Of a stretch of 34,040 nucleotides of DNA, positions 26,959 through 34,040 are shown piece after piece. How positions within the stretch are numbered: the first letter of the stretch is position 1; each line of letters starts with the position of its first letter. A model generated the notes under the pieces. That model was not told where the DNA came from, did no database searches, and saw only the letters and a program-made list of their open reading frames with translations. The DNA lies in assembly GCA_947259875.1 (NCBI GenBank), contig CAMYNX010000028.1:1-34040 (forward strand), written 5' to 3'. The stretch is from an uncultured Gammaproteobacteria bacterium. Its GTDB lineage: Bacteria; Pseudomonadota; Gammaproteobacteria; Arenicellales; JAANXG01. Position numbers and translations under genes: made by a program.

Positions 26959-28371
26959 TCACGCTATCTCCAACCACGTGGTCATGCCCCCCGCCTGATG
27001 CTCGAGCATGTGACAATGCAGCAACCACTTGCCGGGGTTGTCAGCGACAAACGCAATACTCACGGATTCGCCAGGCTGCACAAGCTCAGTATCGCGCCAT
27101 GCGTCATCATCCACGACACTGCCCTTGCGTTCGATCACTTTGAAATGATGGCCATGCAAGTGCATGGCGTGGGGCCAACGGTTCTGGTTGCGCATGTCGA
27201 TGACAACCGTCTGGCCGCGTCGGGCGGAGACCAGCGGCGTGTCGGTCATGCCCACGGTCTCGTTGAACGCCCATACCGCGCCTTCTTTGATCAACTCCTG
27301 AATCGATAGCCGCTTGCCTTTCAGCATTGCGCTTTGCATCCCACCCATTGCCCCGCCCTCCATGAGCAGTCCGGACCGCACCGGACTGCCTAGATCGAGC
27401 GCCGCGGACAGTGGGTTAGGGGGTAATCCTGCAAATGGCGGAGCAGCCGGCCTGGTGACTTTTCCACTGGGTTGGTCAAACACAAACTCAGCCACCTGGA
27501 TCACTTCGCGGCGGGTGATCACATCAATGGAAGCGGATGCGCCGGGATCACCGGCCATATCGATGATCAGATCGGCCCTTTGTGCCGGCGCGATGGTTAA
27601 GAACTTACCGAGCGGCCGGGGCGTCACCGGCTGGCCATCGAAGGCAACCACATGCGGTTTGAGCTTGCCAAAACTGAGCGTGAAGACCCTGGCATTGGCG
27701 GTGTTCACCACCCGCAGCCGGACACGCTGTCCACCCGCCACCGGAAACTTCTCGAATGGCTTGCCGTTGACGGTCAGCCATTGGCCCAAGCGCCCACCGT
27801 GGGACCAATCGTGTAACGACTCGAGGCTGGCTTCGTGAATCTGCGCATCCTGGCCGAGCCGCCAGTCGTCGATGACCAATACATAGTCGCGATCCACGGA
27901 AACCGGCTCGGCCTCGTCAACGATCAGCACTCCGTAGAGGCCGCGCGCCACCTGTTCCCACGAACGGGTGTGTGCGTGATACCAAAAAGTACCCGCGTCC
28001 GGTACTTGAAACGCATAATCGAAGGACTGGCCGGGCGCAACCGCATCTTGGGTTAACCCGGCCACCCCGTCCATCGCGTTATCGATACGGATGCCGTGCC
28101 AGTGTATGGTTGTCGCGACCGGCAGGCGGTTCGTCAACCGAGCACGGACCCAGTCGTTCTGTTTCACGCGGATCGTCGGACCCGGTACTTGGCCGTTGTA
28201 GCCCCAGATACGTGTGCGCGGTCCCCCTTCATCCACGAGCTGAGCGGTGTCTTCTCGGGCGATTAGCTCGATCAAGGGTTTGCGGCTCGCGGGCAGCGCG
28301 GCGAAGGCCGGTGCGACCCACGGCAACGCGCCTAGAAGTGAAGTGTGTTTTAGAAAATCGCGACGATTCAT
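26959..28371 (-). CDS. Multicopper oxidase, Tat-exported
   Basis: 470 residues. MNRRDFLKHTSLLGALPWVAPAFAA is a twin-arginine signal. All four copper-binding segments are seen: TIHWHGIRID, FWYHAHTRSWEQ, WPHAMHLHGHHF and LLHCHMLEHQAGGM (type 1 ligands plus the HCH tripeptide). It belongs to the laccase/CueO/CopA-like group with three cupredoxin domains. There is no Met-rich insert, so it is unlike CueO in that respect. It is periplasmic, oxidising Cu(I), phenols or metals with O2. It lies 26 bp downstream of the exported ankyrin gene, probably in one operon. Confidence 0.92.
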   Translation of the reverse strand: MNRRDFLKHTSLLGALPWVAPAFAALPASRKPLIELIAREDTAQLVDEGGPRTRIWGYNGQVPGPTIRVKQNDWVRARLTNRLPVATTIHWHGIRIDNAMDGVAGLTQDAVAPGQSFDYAFQVPDAGTFWYHAHTRSWEQVARGLYGVLIVDEAEPVSVDRDYVLVIDDWRLGQDAQIHEASLESLHDWSHGGRLGQWLTVNGKPFEKFPVAGGQRVRLRVVNTANARVFTLSFGKLKPHVVAFDGQPVTPRPLGKFLTIAPAQRADLIIDMAGDPGASASIDVITRREVIQVAEFVFDQPSGKVTRPAAPPFAGLPPNPLSAALDLGSPVRSGLLMEGGAMGGMQSAMLKGKRLSIQELIKEGAVWAFNETVGMTDTPLVSARRGQTVVIDMRNQNRWPHAMHLHGHHFKVIERKGSVVDDDAWRDTELVQPGESVSIAFVADNPGKWLLHCHMLEHQAGGMTTWLEIA

Positions 28372-28396
28372 ATGGTGGCAGTTCTTAGAACAACAT

Positions 28397-29590
28397 CTAA
28401 AGTTCGCCGCTACCGGGATGTCTGACCCCGGTCCCGCGCAGCATGGCAGCGGTCGCCAAATCCCCGCTCGTCACCGCCGCGGCAAGTGCCGTCGTCCCAT
28501 CGCGCGCGCGGTAATCGACATCCGCCCCCGCTTTCAACAGCAGGCCTACGGCATCGCTAAGACCGCGTTCGGCGGCAAGTATCAGGGCCGTTTCCAAATT
28601 GCCGTCCGCCGCCTGGCCGTTGGCATCGGCGCCGTGGCCAAGCAGCGCGCGCAGGATTTCCGGGTGGTTTCCGCGTACCGCGAGCATGAGCGGTGTTTCG
28701 CCAAGGCGCGCCTTAGCGTTCGGGTCGGCGCCGGCGGCGATCAGGCGCTCGACCACCGCCGCTTGACCAAAAAACACCGCCGCGCCAAGCGGCGTATTAC
28801 CGTCGCGGGCGCGCTTATCGATCATGGCGTTTGCCTCCAGGAGCTGCTCTACGATCTCGACCCGGCCGGTCATCGCCGCCCGATGCAACGCGCTGCGGCC
28901 ATCATCGGACGTCGCGTTGGCATCGGCGTTATTCACTAACAGCGTCGCGGTAATATGCGCGTGCCCACGCACCGATGCCCCCATCAACGCGGTATAGCCA
29001 TCCGGCGCGGGTTGGTTGACGTCGGCGCCCCTAGCGATCAGCTCTATCACCGCCTCGATCCCGCTTGCCTGCCGTGCCGCCAAAATTAGCGGCGTACGGC
29101 CGTCTTTGGTGGAGACAATATTCGGGTTCGCGCCCCGCTCAAGCAGCCGGATCAGACTGCGTATATTTCCGCGCTGTACGGCCACGTGCAGTGGCGTGTG
29201 CCCGTAGCGCTTCTCGTAGGTGTTGGGATTGGCGCCGTGGTTAACCAGAAGATCCACGAGCCCGGCTCGATCGGCATCGACGGCATAAAACAAAGCGGTA
29301 AGCCCGCCCGCGGTGCGGCCATTCACATCCGCGCCATGAGCCAGCAGCCGCTCGATCACCCGAACATGACCGGCGCGGGTCGCAAGGATCAATGCCGTGT
29401 ATTTCTCGTCCGAGGTGTCACGAGTTTCGATATCGGCGCCCTCGGCGAGGGCGTATTCGACAAGGTCAGGGCGATCATTGGAGGCGGCCCATAGCAGGGC
29501 TTGATTCGCAACCGGGGGCGGTCCTTGCGACGCCCCAAAGGTATGCAGCGGCATCAACACAATTATAAAGGTTAGGATAGATGCGCGCAT
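28397..29590 (-). CDS. Exported ankyrin-repeat protein
   Basis: About 397 residues from the ATG at 29590, chosen because MRASILTFIIVLMPLHTFGASQG is a signal peptide; the track start at 29701 adds 37 unlike residues. Roughly eleven ankyrin repeats fill the mature protein (YTALILATRAGHVRVIERLLAHGADV, HTPLHVAVQRGNIRSLIRLLERGANP and so on). Periplasmic ankyrin proteins such as AnkB are linked to oxidative stress defence. It is upstream of the multicopper oxidase, which it may assist or bind. No strong ribosome site is seen. Confidence 0.85.
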   Translation of the reverse strand: MRASILTFIIVLMPLHTFGASQGPPPVANQALLWAASNDRPDLVEYALAEGADIETRDTSDEKYTALILATRAGHVRVIERLLAHGADVNGRTAGGLTALFYAVDADRAGLVDLLVNHGANPNTYEKRYGHTPLHVAVQRGNIRSLIRLLERGANPNIVSTKDGRTPLILAARQASGIEAVIELIARGADVNQPAPDGYTALMGASVRGHAHITATLLVNNADANATSDDGRSALHRAAMTGRVEIVEQLLEANAMIDKRARDGNTPLGAAVFFGQAAVVERLIAAGADPNAKARLGETPLMLAVRGNHPEILRALLGHGADANGQAADGNLETALILAAERGLSDAVGLLLKAGADVDYRARDGTTALAAAVTSGDLATAAMLRGTGVRHPGSGEL

Positions 29591-30070
29591 GCCGAGTAAT
29601 AGGCCTCTGGTGGTTATACAAATCAATGACAACGAGATGCTAACACAGGGTGTGGGCGGCGGAAGACATGGCATCTTGGAATTCCTGACACATCGCAACA
29701 TTGCTTACACATTTGTGATACTTCGTACTCAACGCATAACGACTCGGTAGTGTGCTGCTTTTTTCATCGTCTGTTCGAACCGGCCGCACCCTCGATCACG
29801 ATGTCTTCCTACATTCGTCACCGCACTCTTTATTCTATTTTCACTATGCTTGATGGCAACACGGGAACGGAAAAACCAAATTGGAACCATCGCGAACCAA
29901 GCAAACGAAAGACGTCGGCGCCGCAGTCATAGCGCCCAAAGAAGTCTTTTAAATGCAACGGAAACGCGAGCGAGCACTTCCGAATCTGGATCGTCAATGT
30001 TCTGCTGATATTGCGCACTCTGGGGATGTGCTCAGCCTGGGCTAAGGTGCGAATCAAGCATTACCTATTC
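29591..30070. other. Gap without a convincing gene, at the distal end of the cassette array
   Basis: The only minus-strand ORF of note (29830-30057, TTG start, 75 residues) has no ribosome site and no recognisable domain. The plus-strand ORF at 29750 is equally unconvincing. The stretch could be an ORF-less cassette or the junction between array and chromosome. I found no clear second attC here. Confidence 0.4.
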
Positions 30071-30154
30071 GGGCAACACGCAACTGTAGGGCGCGGCCCT
30101 TGCCAAGCACAGGGCGTGACAGGTAAGCACGGGTGCTCCAACGTGTTGTTAGGG
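30071..30154 (-). other. attC recombination site after the GFA cassette
   Basis: On the minus strand it starts CCCTAAC (R'', RYYYAAC type) followed by AACACGTTGGAG and ends GCGTGTTGCCC (R' GTTGCCC). The outer arms CAACACG and CGTGTTG pair, and inner GC-rich segments can fold. R' matches the GTT core but not RRRY. Confidence 0.6.
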
Positions 30155-30163
30155 CGCAATCCG

Positions 30164-30529
30164 CTACGATACAACTGACATCGATGCTCCATCACCAACA
30201 GGAACCTCCCCAAGTTCGTTTGGATCATATCCGTCCAGGCAACCCACATTAACACCGTACTCGTTCGGATCACTACGGCGCTGATGATGCGTATAGATAC
30301 CACACGTCCGGCAAAAATAGTGTTTCGCGATTTTCGTATTCCACTGATATAGCACCAAGTGTTCGATCCCCTTCGTAACTCGTAATCTTTCCACAGGGAC
30401 ACCGGCCATGATTGCTCCTTTTCGACGACACAACGAACAATTGCAACGTCGGAGATTCTCGAGGCCATTTTCAAGATCGACCTCAAACTCAACTGCACCA
30501 CAATGACAAGTACCCTTAACGGTTTCCAC
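30164..30529 (-). CDS. GFA-family (glutathione-dependent formaldehyde-activating enzyme-like) protein
   Basis: 121 residues, GTG start. Zinc-binding Cys pattern: TCHCGAVEF, CNCSLCRRKG, FCRTCGIYTHHQ. This is the Mss4-like beta-tent fold of the GFA/CENP-V family. Proven formaldehyde chemistry exists for few members, so the enzyme name should be read loosely. It is a cassette gene: an attC lies 10 bp downstream. The overlapping track ORF 30061-30501 is a shadow. Only 51 bp and no clear attC separate it from the zinc-ribbon gene upstream. Confidence 0.85.
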   Translation of the reverse strand: METVKGTCHCGAVEFEVDLENGLENLRRCNCSLCRRKGAIMAGVPVERLRVTKGIEHLVLYQWNTKIAKHYFCRTCGIYTHHQRRSDPNEYGVNVGCLDGYDPNELGEVPVGDGASMSVVS

Positions 30530-30580
30530 GATAAATCTTTATCGCTCTAAGGTTTAGCATCAGGCGCGAAAATCGCAGCA

Positions 30581-30898
30581 TTATTTGTCGCCTAAATCCT
30601 CTTGTACCCCGCTTGGCGTCCTCTTTTTTGCTTGATGTTGTTGAACAGCCTTGAGTGCTGCAATGACGAGAAAGAAAACAAGAATTCCAATGGCTACTCT
30701 GTTTGCCAGCTGAAAAAGAGCCGTTGCCATGAGAATGTAGAGCAGTATTCCGAGAATGGTAAACCCAAGCCATGAGAGCCCAACCCTGACATGGCATGCC
30801 TTGCAACGTTGTAAAAATTTTCGAGATGCTTCTTTTGGACTAGTAGGTACCCAGTAGCACCCACACGACGGACAGAATTGCATGCTGATTTTAGTCAT
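30581..30898 (-). CDS. Small zinc-ribbon membrane protein
   Basis: About 105 residues from the ATG at 30898. N-terminal zinc ribbon with CPSCGCYW and, 20-odd residues on, CKACHV. Two hydrophobic helices follow (LGFTILGILLYILMATALF and VAIGILVFFLVIAAL) and a charged tail. No named family recognised. It is a cassette gene directly after the attC at 30910. It may share a two-gene cassette with the GFA gene. Confidence 0.7.
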   Translation of the reverse strand: MTKISMQFCPSCGCYWVPTSPKEASRKFLQRCKACHVRVGLSWLGFTILGILLYILMATALFQLANRVAIGILVFFLVIAALKAVQQHQAKKRTPSGVQEDLGDK

Positions 30899-30909
30899 AT
30901 TACTCACAC

Positions 30910-31011
30910 GGAGAACGTTCTAGCTCAGCGGCAAAGGTAAGCTGACGTGGCTTTGGCGACAGCAAAAGGCACGACAGGTTGACTTTGTCCGACTGGAACG
31001 CATTGTTATGC
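30910..31011 (-). other. attC recombination site between membrane-protein and zinc-ribbon cassettes
   Basis: On the minus strand: GCATAAC (R''), then AATGCGTTCCAGTCGGACAA, ending GAGCTAGAACGTTCTCC (R' GTTCTCC). The central arms are imperfectly complementary over ~25 bp, as in long attC sites. ACTTTGTCCG and CAGCGGCAAA on the plus strand are shared with the attC at 31506. Confidence 0.75.
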
Positions 31012-31029
31012 GGCGCTGACGGTGTGTTT

Positions 31030-31464
31030 CTAGCTGACCCAACTTTTCTTCCTGGCCTGTATCGAATACCAGATCAAAAACACTGCTACCACCAGCGGCA
31101 TCAGAATCATCATAAAGATTTCGAAGGCACTGAAGTCGATTTTCGAACCGGCCACGCCAAGTGTATGGATCATTGTCACAATCACCCCAAGTACTGACGC
31201 GATGAACAAATAGTACGCAGCTGACTTCCTGAGCATAAGCAGCAGGCAGCCAAAAGCGCCGCCGATTACGGCTATCGCGAAACCGGCGGTGGCCCATGCG
31301 GGTCGGCCTTCGATGATTGCGCGGTGCGACTCGGGATATGAAGCAACCGCGTTTGGATTCATCTGCACGAAGAAATTTATGACACCCATAACATTCCAAA
31401 TCAGCGCGACAACGCCGATTGCCCAGAAACTCCAGTGAACACCACCTACGGTCTCATCGTTCAT
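31030..31464 (-). CDS. Small integral membrane protein (cassette gene)
   Basis: 144 residues with four hydrophobic helices (FWAIGVVALIWNVMGVINFF, WATAGFAIAVIGGAFGCLLLML, YYLFIASVLGVIVTMI, FMMILMPLVVAVFLIWYSI). A loop after helix 1 holds YPESHRAIIEGRPAW. Hypothetical membrane proteins of this shape are frequent in integron cassettes. It lies between two attC sites. Function unknown. Confidence 0.75.
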   Translation of the reverse strand: MNDETVGGVHWSFWAIGVVALIWNVMGVINFFVQMNPNAVASYPESHRAIIEGRPAWATAGFAIAVIGGAFGCLLLMLRKSAAYYLFIASVLGVIVTMIHTLGVAGSKIDFSAFEIFMMILMPLVVAVFLIWYSIQARKKSWVS

Positions 31465-31505
31465 CGCATTACTCTATACCTTGTGAGGCAATCGACACTT
31501 TTGCC

Positions 31506-31577
31506 ACATAACCTCCGCATCAGCGGCAAAATGCGAGCGCGACGAGTACTTTGTCCGGCCGCATGCGCGTGTTAAAT
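31506..31577 (-). other. attC recombination site after the VOC cassette
   Basis: On the minus strand: ATTTAAC (perfect RYYYAAC R'') to GTTATGT (R'). Pairing arms GCATGCGGCC and GCCGCTGATGC are present. The VOC gene's TAA stop overlaps R''. The 72-bp length is normal for attC. Confidence 0.75.
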
Positions 31578-32000
31578 GCCTTTACTAGACTTGCCGGATG
31601 ATACTTGTGACCTAAGCTCAACTGTGTTGCCTTCTGGATCTTTGATATATATTGACTTTCCAATTCCCTGTGCGCCATATCGAGCATCAAAATCCCCTGC
31701 GTTAATACCATGTGACAATAATTTTTTCTTGATATCATTTTCTGAAATAGGTTTCAGCTGAAGACAAAAATGATCCAGATTATTTTCAGTTTTGGTCGGG
31801 GCGCCACCGCCCATCTTTCCTAGACGGCTATCAACTTCAACTAGATCAATCAAAGCGTTTCCGGCGCGTAATTGAGTTAGCCCCATTTCAATTGAAGTTT
31901 CTCTTTCAACTGTACAGCCCAAAACATCGCAATAAAAATCAAGCATGTCTTTTAGCTTCGTTGTTCGTAAAACTATATGATCGATTCCCGCTATTTCCAT
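31572..32000 (-). CDS. VOC-superfamily (glyoxalase/dioxygenase-like) protein
   Basis: 142 residues. Two beta-alpha-beta-beta-beta modules: IDHIVLRTTKLKDMLDFYCDVLGC with a metal-ligand-position His, and LDHFCLQLKPISENDIKKKL; it ends IYIKDPEGNTVELRS, typical of the family. Possible ligands are His8, His in DHFCL and Glu in NTVEL. It is AT-rich compared with the chromosomal genes, in keeping with a cassette. The start follows GGGGGAG, and the intron's 3' end is 48 bp upstream. The role is lyase, isomerase or resistance-type, not resolvable by eye. Confidence 0.85.
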   Translation of the reverse strand: MEIAGIDHIVLRTTKLKDMLDFYCDVLGCTVERETSIEMGLTQLRAGNALIDLVEVDSRLGKMGGGAPTKTENNLDHFCLQLKPISENDIKKKLLSHGINAGDFDARYGAQGIGKSIYIKDPEGNTVELRSQVSSGKSSKGI

Positions 32001-32047
32001 TACTTAATCTGCTCCCCCAAAGTGCAATTTCATACTGGTGGAATTTA

Positions 32048-32121
32048 ATCGGGATAGGGGGATGCCTCACGGCATCCCTCCTCCCACACCACCGGGCATA
32101 CGGGTCACGTACCACGGCGGT
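32048..32121 (-). ncRNA. Group II intron domains V and VI
   Basis: Domain V at about 32088-32121 reads ACCGCCGTGGTACG ... CCCGGTGGT with a short apical loop. It has the CGC-type catalytic triad seen in IIC introns instead of AGC. Domain VI (32048-32087) has the stem GGGATGCC/GGCATCCC with loop GTGA. An unpaired A in CCTATCCC, about 8 nt from the 3' end, is the likely branch point. Confidence 0.7.
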
Positions 32122-32143
32122 TCGGTCGATTGAGTCAGATTGC

Positions 32144-33448
32144 TCATTGATACACACTCGGCAGACCTAGCCCAGCAAAGTATTTATTCGGTAAAGCATA
32201 ATACAATGCCGGACTTTTACTTAGTCGCCAAGGCCCATGTGCAGACTTGCAGGTATTCCAGGCAAGCTGCCGCTCAACACCTCGTCTGCGTAGCTCACGA
32301 TAACCGCGTCGCCCCCACTGTTTCCAAAGGTAACTCCGCAGTCGCCGTCGTATCCATTTATCGATATCTCGCAATGGCGAGACCACTTCCGCCAGCTGAA
32401 AATACGCTTTCCAACCGTGGAGGTACTTTCTCAGTTCCGCGATAATCGTATGGATGGTTCGACCTCGTGTTCTAACGCTGATGCTTCGTACTTTCTGTTT
32501 GAAGGCCGTTAACGCCTTGCCGCTCACCTTGAGTCGTTGGTCTTTCGGACTCATAGTAAAGCCAAGAAAGCATCGTCGCCAAGGCCGATCAACGGCGCTT
32601 TTGGCATCGTTGATCGTTAGTTTGAGTGTCGCGTGCAGGAACCGTTTCAGGTTGCCCAGCACACGATCACCCGCGCGTTTGCTTCTGACATAGATGTTGC
32701 AATCATCCGCGTAGCGCACAAAACAATGACCTCGCGCTTCCAGTGTTTTATCCAGTTCATCCAGTAGCAGGTTAGCCAATAGCGGCGATAATGGCCCGCC
32801 TTGAGGTGTCCCTGCCCGGTTCGCGTTCCGTTTGCCGTTGATGCTGATATCCGATTTAAGTATACGGTTAATCAGTATCAAAACATGCCGGTCTTCGATC
32901 CGTCGCTTGATGCGTTGCAGGAGGATGTCATGGTTTACACTGTCGAAGAACTTCTCTAAATCCATATCCACCGTCCAGCAGTAGCCTTCACGCACATAGT
33001 GTTGTGCTTGGCGCACCGCTTGATGGGCGGATCGTTTCGGACGAAATCCAAAACTGAATTCGGAGAAGCTGTCATCCCATTCACGTTGCAAGAGCTGTAA
33101 CAACGCTTGTTGGATGAAACGATCAATGACGGCAGGAACACCCAAGTGTCTTTTGCCACCATTCGGTTTGGGTATGCTGATACGCCGCACCGCTTGGGGA
33201 CGATAAGTGCCCGTGCGTAATTGATCTTTGAGGGTGAGCCAATGGTGTTTGAGGTAAACCGGGAGTTGTTCGACGGTCATGCCATCGACCCCCGGTGCAC
33301 CTTTATTGCGTATCACTTGCTTCAGAGCACGTCTTAGATTGTCCCGTTCTAATACCTGTTCCATGAGCGATATAACCGGAGTGTCTTCTTTGTTGACGCC
33401 AACCCCTGGTTCATCGGGTCTGATGCAATCCAAGGGTTCCGTTAACAT
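32144..33448 (-). CDS. ltrA: Group II intron reverse transcriptase/maturase
   Basis: 434 residues from the ATG at 33448, chosen because GAGAGGAG lies ~7 bases upstream; the track start at 33481 lacks one. RT motifs: GAPGVDGMTVEQL, FGFRPKRSAHQAV, AGTPQGGPLSPLLANL and the active site FVRYADDCNIYV (YADD). Then comes thumb/domain X (LRKYLHGWKAYF, RRRLRSYLWKQWGRRGYREL). No HNH endonuclease follows, as in IIC introns. It splices the intron RNA and copies it into DNA. Ending in ALPNKYFAGLGLPSVYQ, it looks full length and possibly active. Confidence 0.92.
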   Translation of the reverse strand: MLTEPLDCIRPDEPGVGVNKEDTPVISLMEQVLERDNLRRALKQVIRNKGAPGVDGMTVEQLPVYLKHHWLTLKDQLRTGTYRPQAVRRISIPKPNGGKRHLGVPAVIDRFIQQALLQLLQREWDDSFSEFSFGFRPKRSAHQAVRQAQHYVREGYCWTVDMDLEKFFDSVNHDILLQRIKRRIEDRHVLILINRILKSDISINGKRNANRAGTPQGGPLSPLLANLLLDELDKTLEARGHCFVRYADDCNIYVRSKRAGDRVLGNLKRFLHATLKLTINDAKSAVDRPWRRCFLGFTMSPKDQRLKVSGKALTAFKQKVRSISVRTRGRTIHTIIAELRKYLHGWKAYFQLAEVVSPLRDIDKWIRRRLRSYLWKQWGRRGYRELRRRGVERQLAWNTCKSAHGPWRLSKSPALYYALPNKYFAGLGLPSVYQ

Positions 33449-33941
33449 TGACTGCTCCTCTCGTTTATTCTCAATTTCCATCGAGAGACCGTTCGGACCT
33501 TCATGATAAAACGTTGCAGATTGGCTTATCTGTTTCTCTGTCTTTCAACATTGAGTGCCTAAATAGCCTCACCTGTTGTTATCACTAGTACGTCCTATGC
33601 TGACTTCTGCCCGCGGATCACATGAAATTGCTTCCATGTCAGTCCATCCCTGAACCACAGACAGATCTCCCGGGGTAAGACACAAAACTGTCGTTGCGTA
33701 AACGCCGAATTTATAAAACGTATCCCAATTGCAGATGGAAGACTTCGTGGTCACGTGCCCACTCGTCTCAGATACGTCACACCTCATATCCGGTTCTTGT
33801 TCATCGCCCCGCAACTTTGGATTGGGCTTCCTTCAGCTATCACCTCGCGGCGATAACCTTGCCCTTCTCCTAGCCTTCGGCTCTGCGATGACCTGGCAAG
33901 AGGACTTCCACCTCTCTAGTTTTGCGCCATGCCCGGCACAC

Positions 33942-34014
33942 ACGTCTGAATTGAGCGGCGCGCGTCTCTTGCGCGTCCGGCCCCGAAGGGGCGAACTCGA
34001 ATGATTTGTTATAA
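33942..34014 (-). other. attC site, 5' part (R' core completed at 32041-32047)
   Basis: On the minus strand: TTATAAC (R''), AAATCATTCGAG (L''), the central hairpin GCCCCTTCGGGGC, then CTCAATTCAGAC (L') and GT at the intron edge. L'' and L' pair as in classical attC sites with AACAATTCATTC / GAATTCAGGCGTT arms. The intron cuts R' as GT^TAAAT. Confidence 0.75.
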
Positions 34015-34040
34015 GGCATTTACCCCCTCAAAGAACACCT
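34009..34040 (-). CDS. 3' tail of an upstream cassette gene (partial)
   Basis: Minus-strand codons read VFFEGVNAL then TAA, with the stop overlapping R'' of the split attC, just as the VOC stop overlaps its own attC. Only nine or so residues are visible, so identity cannot be given and the frame itself is a guess. Confidence 0.35.
   Translation of the reverse strand, partial: VFFEGVNAL

Larger units (their letters stand above)
32048..33941 (-). mobile_element. Group II intron (IIC type) inserted in an attC site
   Basis: The 5' end is set at GTGTGCCGGGCATGG (33941, GUGYG rule) and the 3' end at CCTATCCCGAT (32048), giving 1894 nt. Domain V and VI hairpins lie at the 3' end and the reverse transcriptase ORF lies inside. 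The flanks CAGACGT and TAAATT join to CAGACGTTAAATT, restoring the attC R' core GTTAAAT. This supports both boundaries. The 5' region 33449-33941 holds only intron RNA domains and no other gene. Confidence 0.8.
30071..34014 (-). mobile_element. Integron gene-cassette array (no integrase in window)
   Basis: Four small same-strand genes that are visibly more AT-rich than the rest of the window are separated by attC-like sites at 30071-30154, 30910-31011, 31506-31577 and 33942-34014. The last site is split by a group II intron. Cassettes read leftwards, so the integrase and attI would be expected to the right of the window. If none is there the cluster would be a CALIN (attC sites lacking an integrase). 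Confidence 0.75.

Noticed and set aside
29830-30057. 75-residue minus-strand ORF as another cassette gene
   Set aside because: TTG start, no ribosome site, no recognisable domain, and no clear attC after it.
30061-30501. 146-residue minus-strand ORF overlapping the GFA gene
   Set aside because: Different frame over a gene with intact zinc-binding motifs; it runs through the attC site.
33449-33941. Small ORFs at 33569-33814 (minus) and 33729-34004 (plus)
   Set aside because: They lie in the 5' RNA domains of the group II intron and show no protein-like features.

Overview
The window looks like chromosome of a free-living, GC-rich Gammaproteobacterium. The reasons are LysR, universal stress and 3-hydroxybutyrate dehydrogenase genes of proteobacterial type, a Tat-exported multicopper oxidase, lipoproteins with standard lipoboxes, and an integron cassette array. 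No rRNA or tRNA gene was seen and I cannot name a genus. All calls come from reading the sequence and the supplied translations; no database search was run. Left third (1-9233, minus strand): one or two closely linked transcription units for an envelope apparatus I do not recognise as a named system. Reading downstream, they encode a secreted coiled-coil protein, a lipoprotein, a membrane-anchored TPR protein, an FHA-like/TM/PEGA/pseudo-formylglycine-enzyme protein, a small exported protein, a MotA/TolQ/ExbB-type channel protein, and two von Willebrand A (VWA) proteins. Both VWA proteins begin with a single membrane helix carrying an Asp, as ExbD, TolR and MotB do. The last VWA gene runs off the left edge and is missing from the ORF track. 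My working model is a proton-driven stator whose B subunits carry VWA domains instead of peptidoglycan-binding domains. The set is interrupted at 6640-7090 by a dispersed repeat that itself carries a 217-bp MITE-like insertion. Middle (9500-12090): a decaying zone. It has a PLA2-like lipoprotein, an SDR gene cut short, a thioesterase cut short and a 5' stub of an ETF-quinone oxidoreductase gene. A pair of ~200-250 bp inverted repeats abuts the SDR and ETF-QO breakpoints, and a cluster of five hairpins lies between them. 12087-29590: ordinary metabolic genes. These include two O-acetylhomoserine sulfhydrylase paralogues, two alpha/beta hydrolases, a LysR regulator, a small DUF1127-like gene, a universal stress protein, BdhA, SDR, CoA-binding protein, D-2-hydroxyacid dehydrogenase, a long CoA-transferase, a DMT transporter, HAD dehalogenase, thioesterase, a DsbA-fold isomerase, a multicopper oxidase and an exported ankyrin protein. 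Right end (30071-34040): an integron cassette array on the minus strand with at least four attC-like sites separating small AT-richer genes (VOC protein, membrane protein, zinc-ribbon membrane protein, GFA enzyme). A group II intron of IIC type sits exactly inside the R' core of one attC; joining its flanks restores GTTAAAT, a perfect GTTRRRY. No integrase gene is in view; if present it should lie beyond the right edge.
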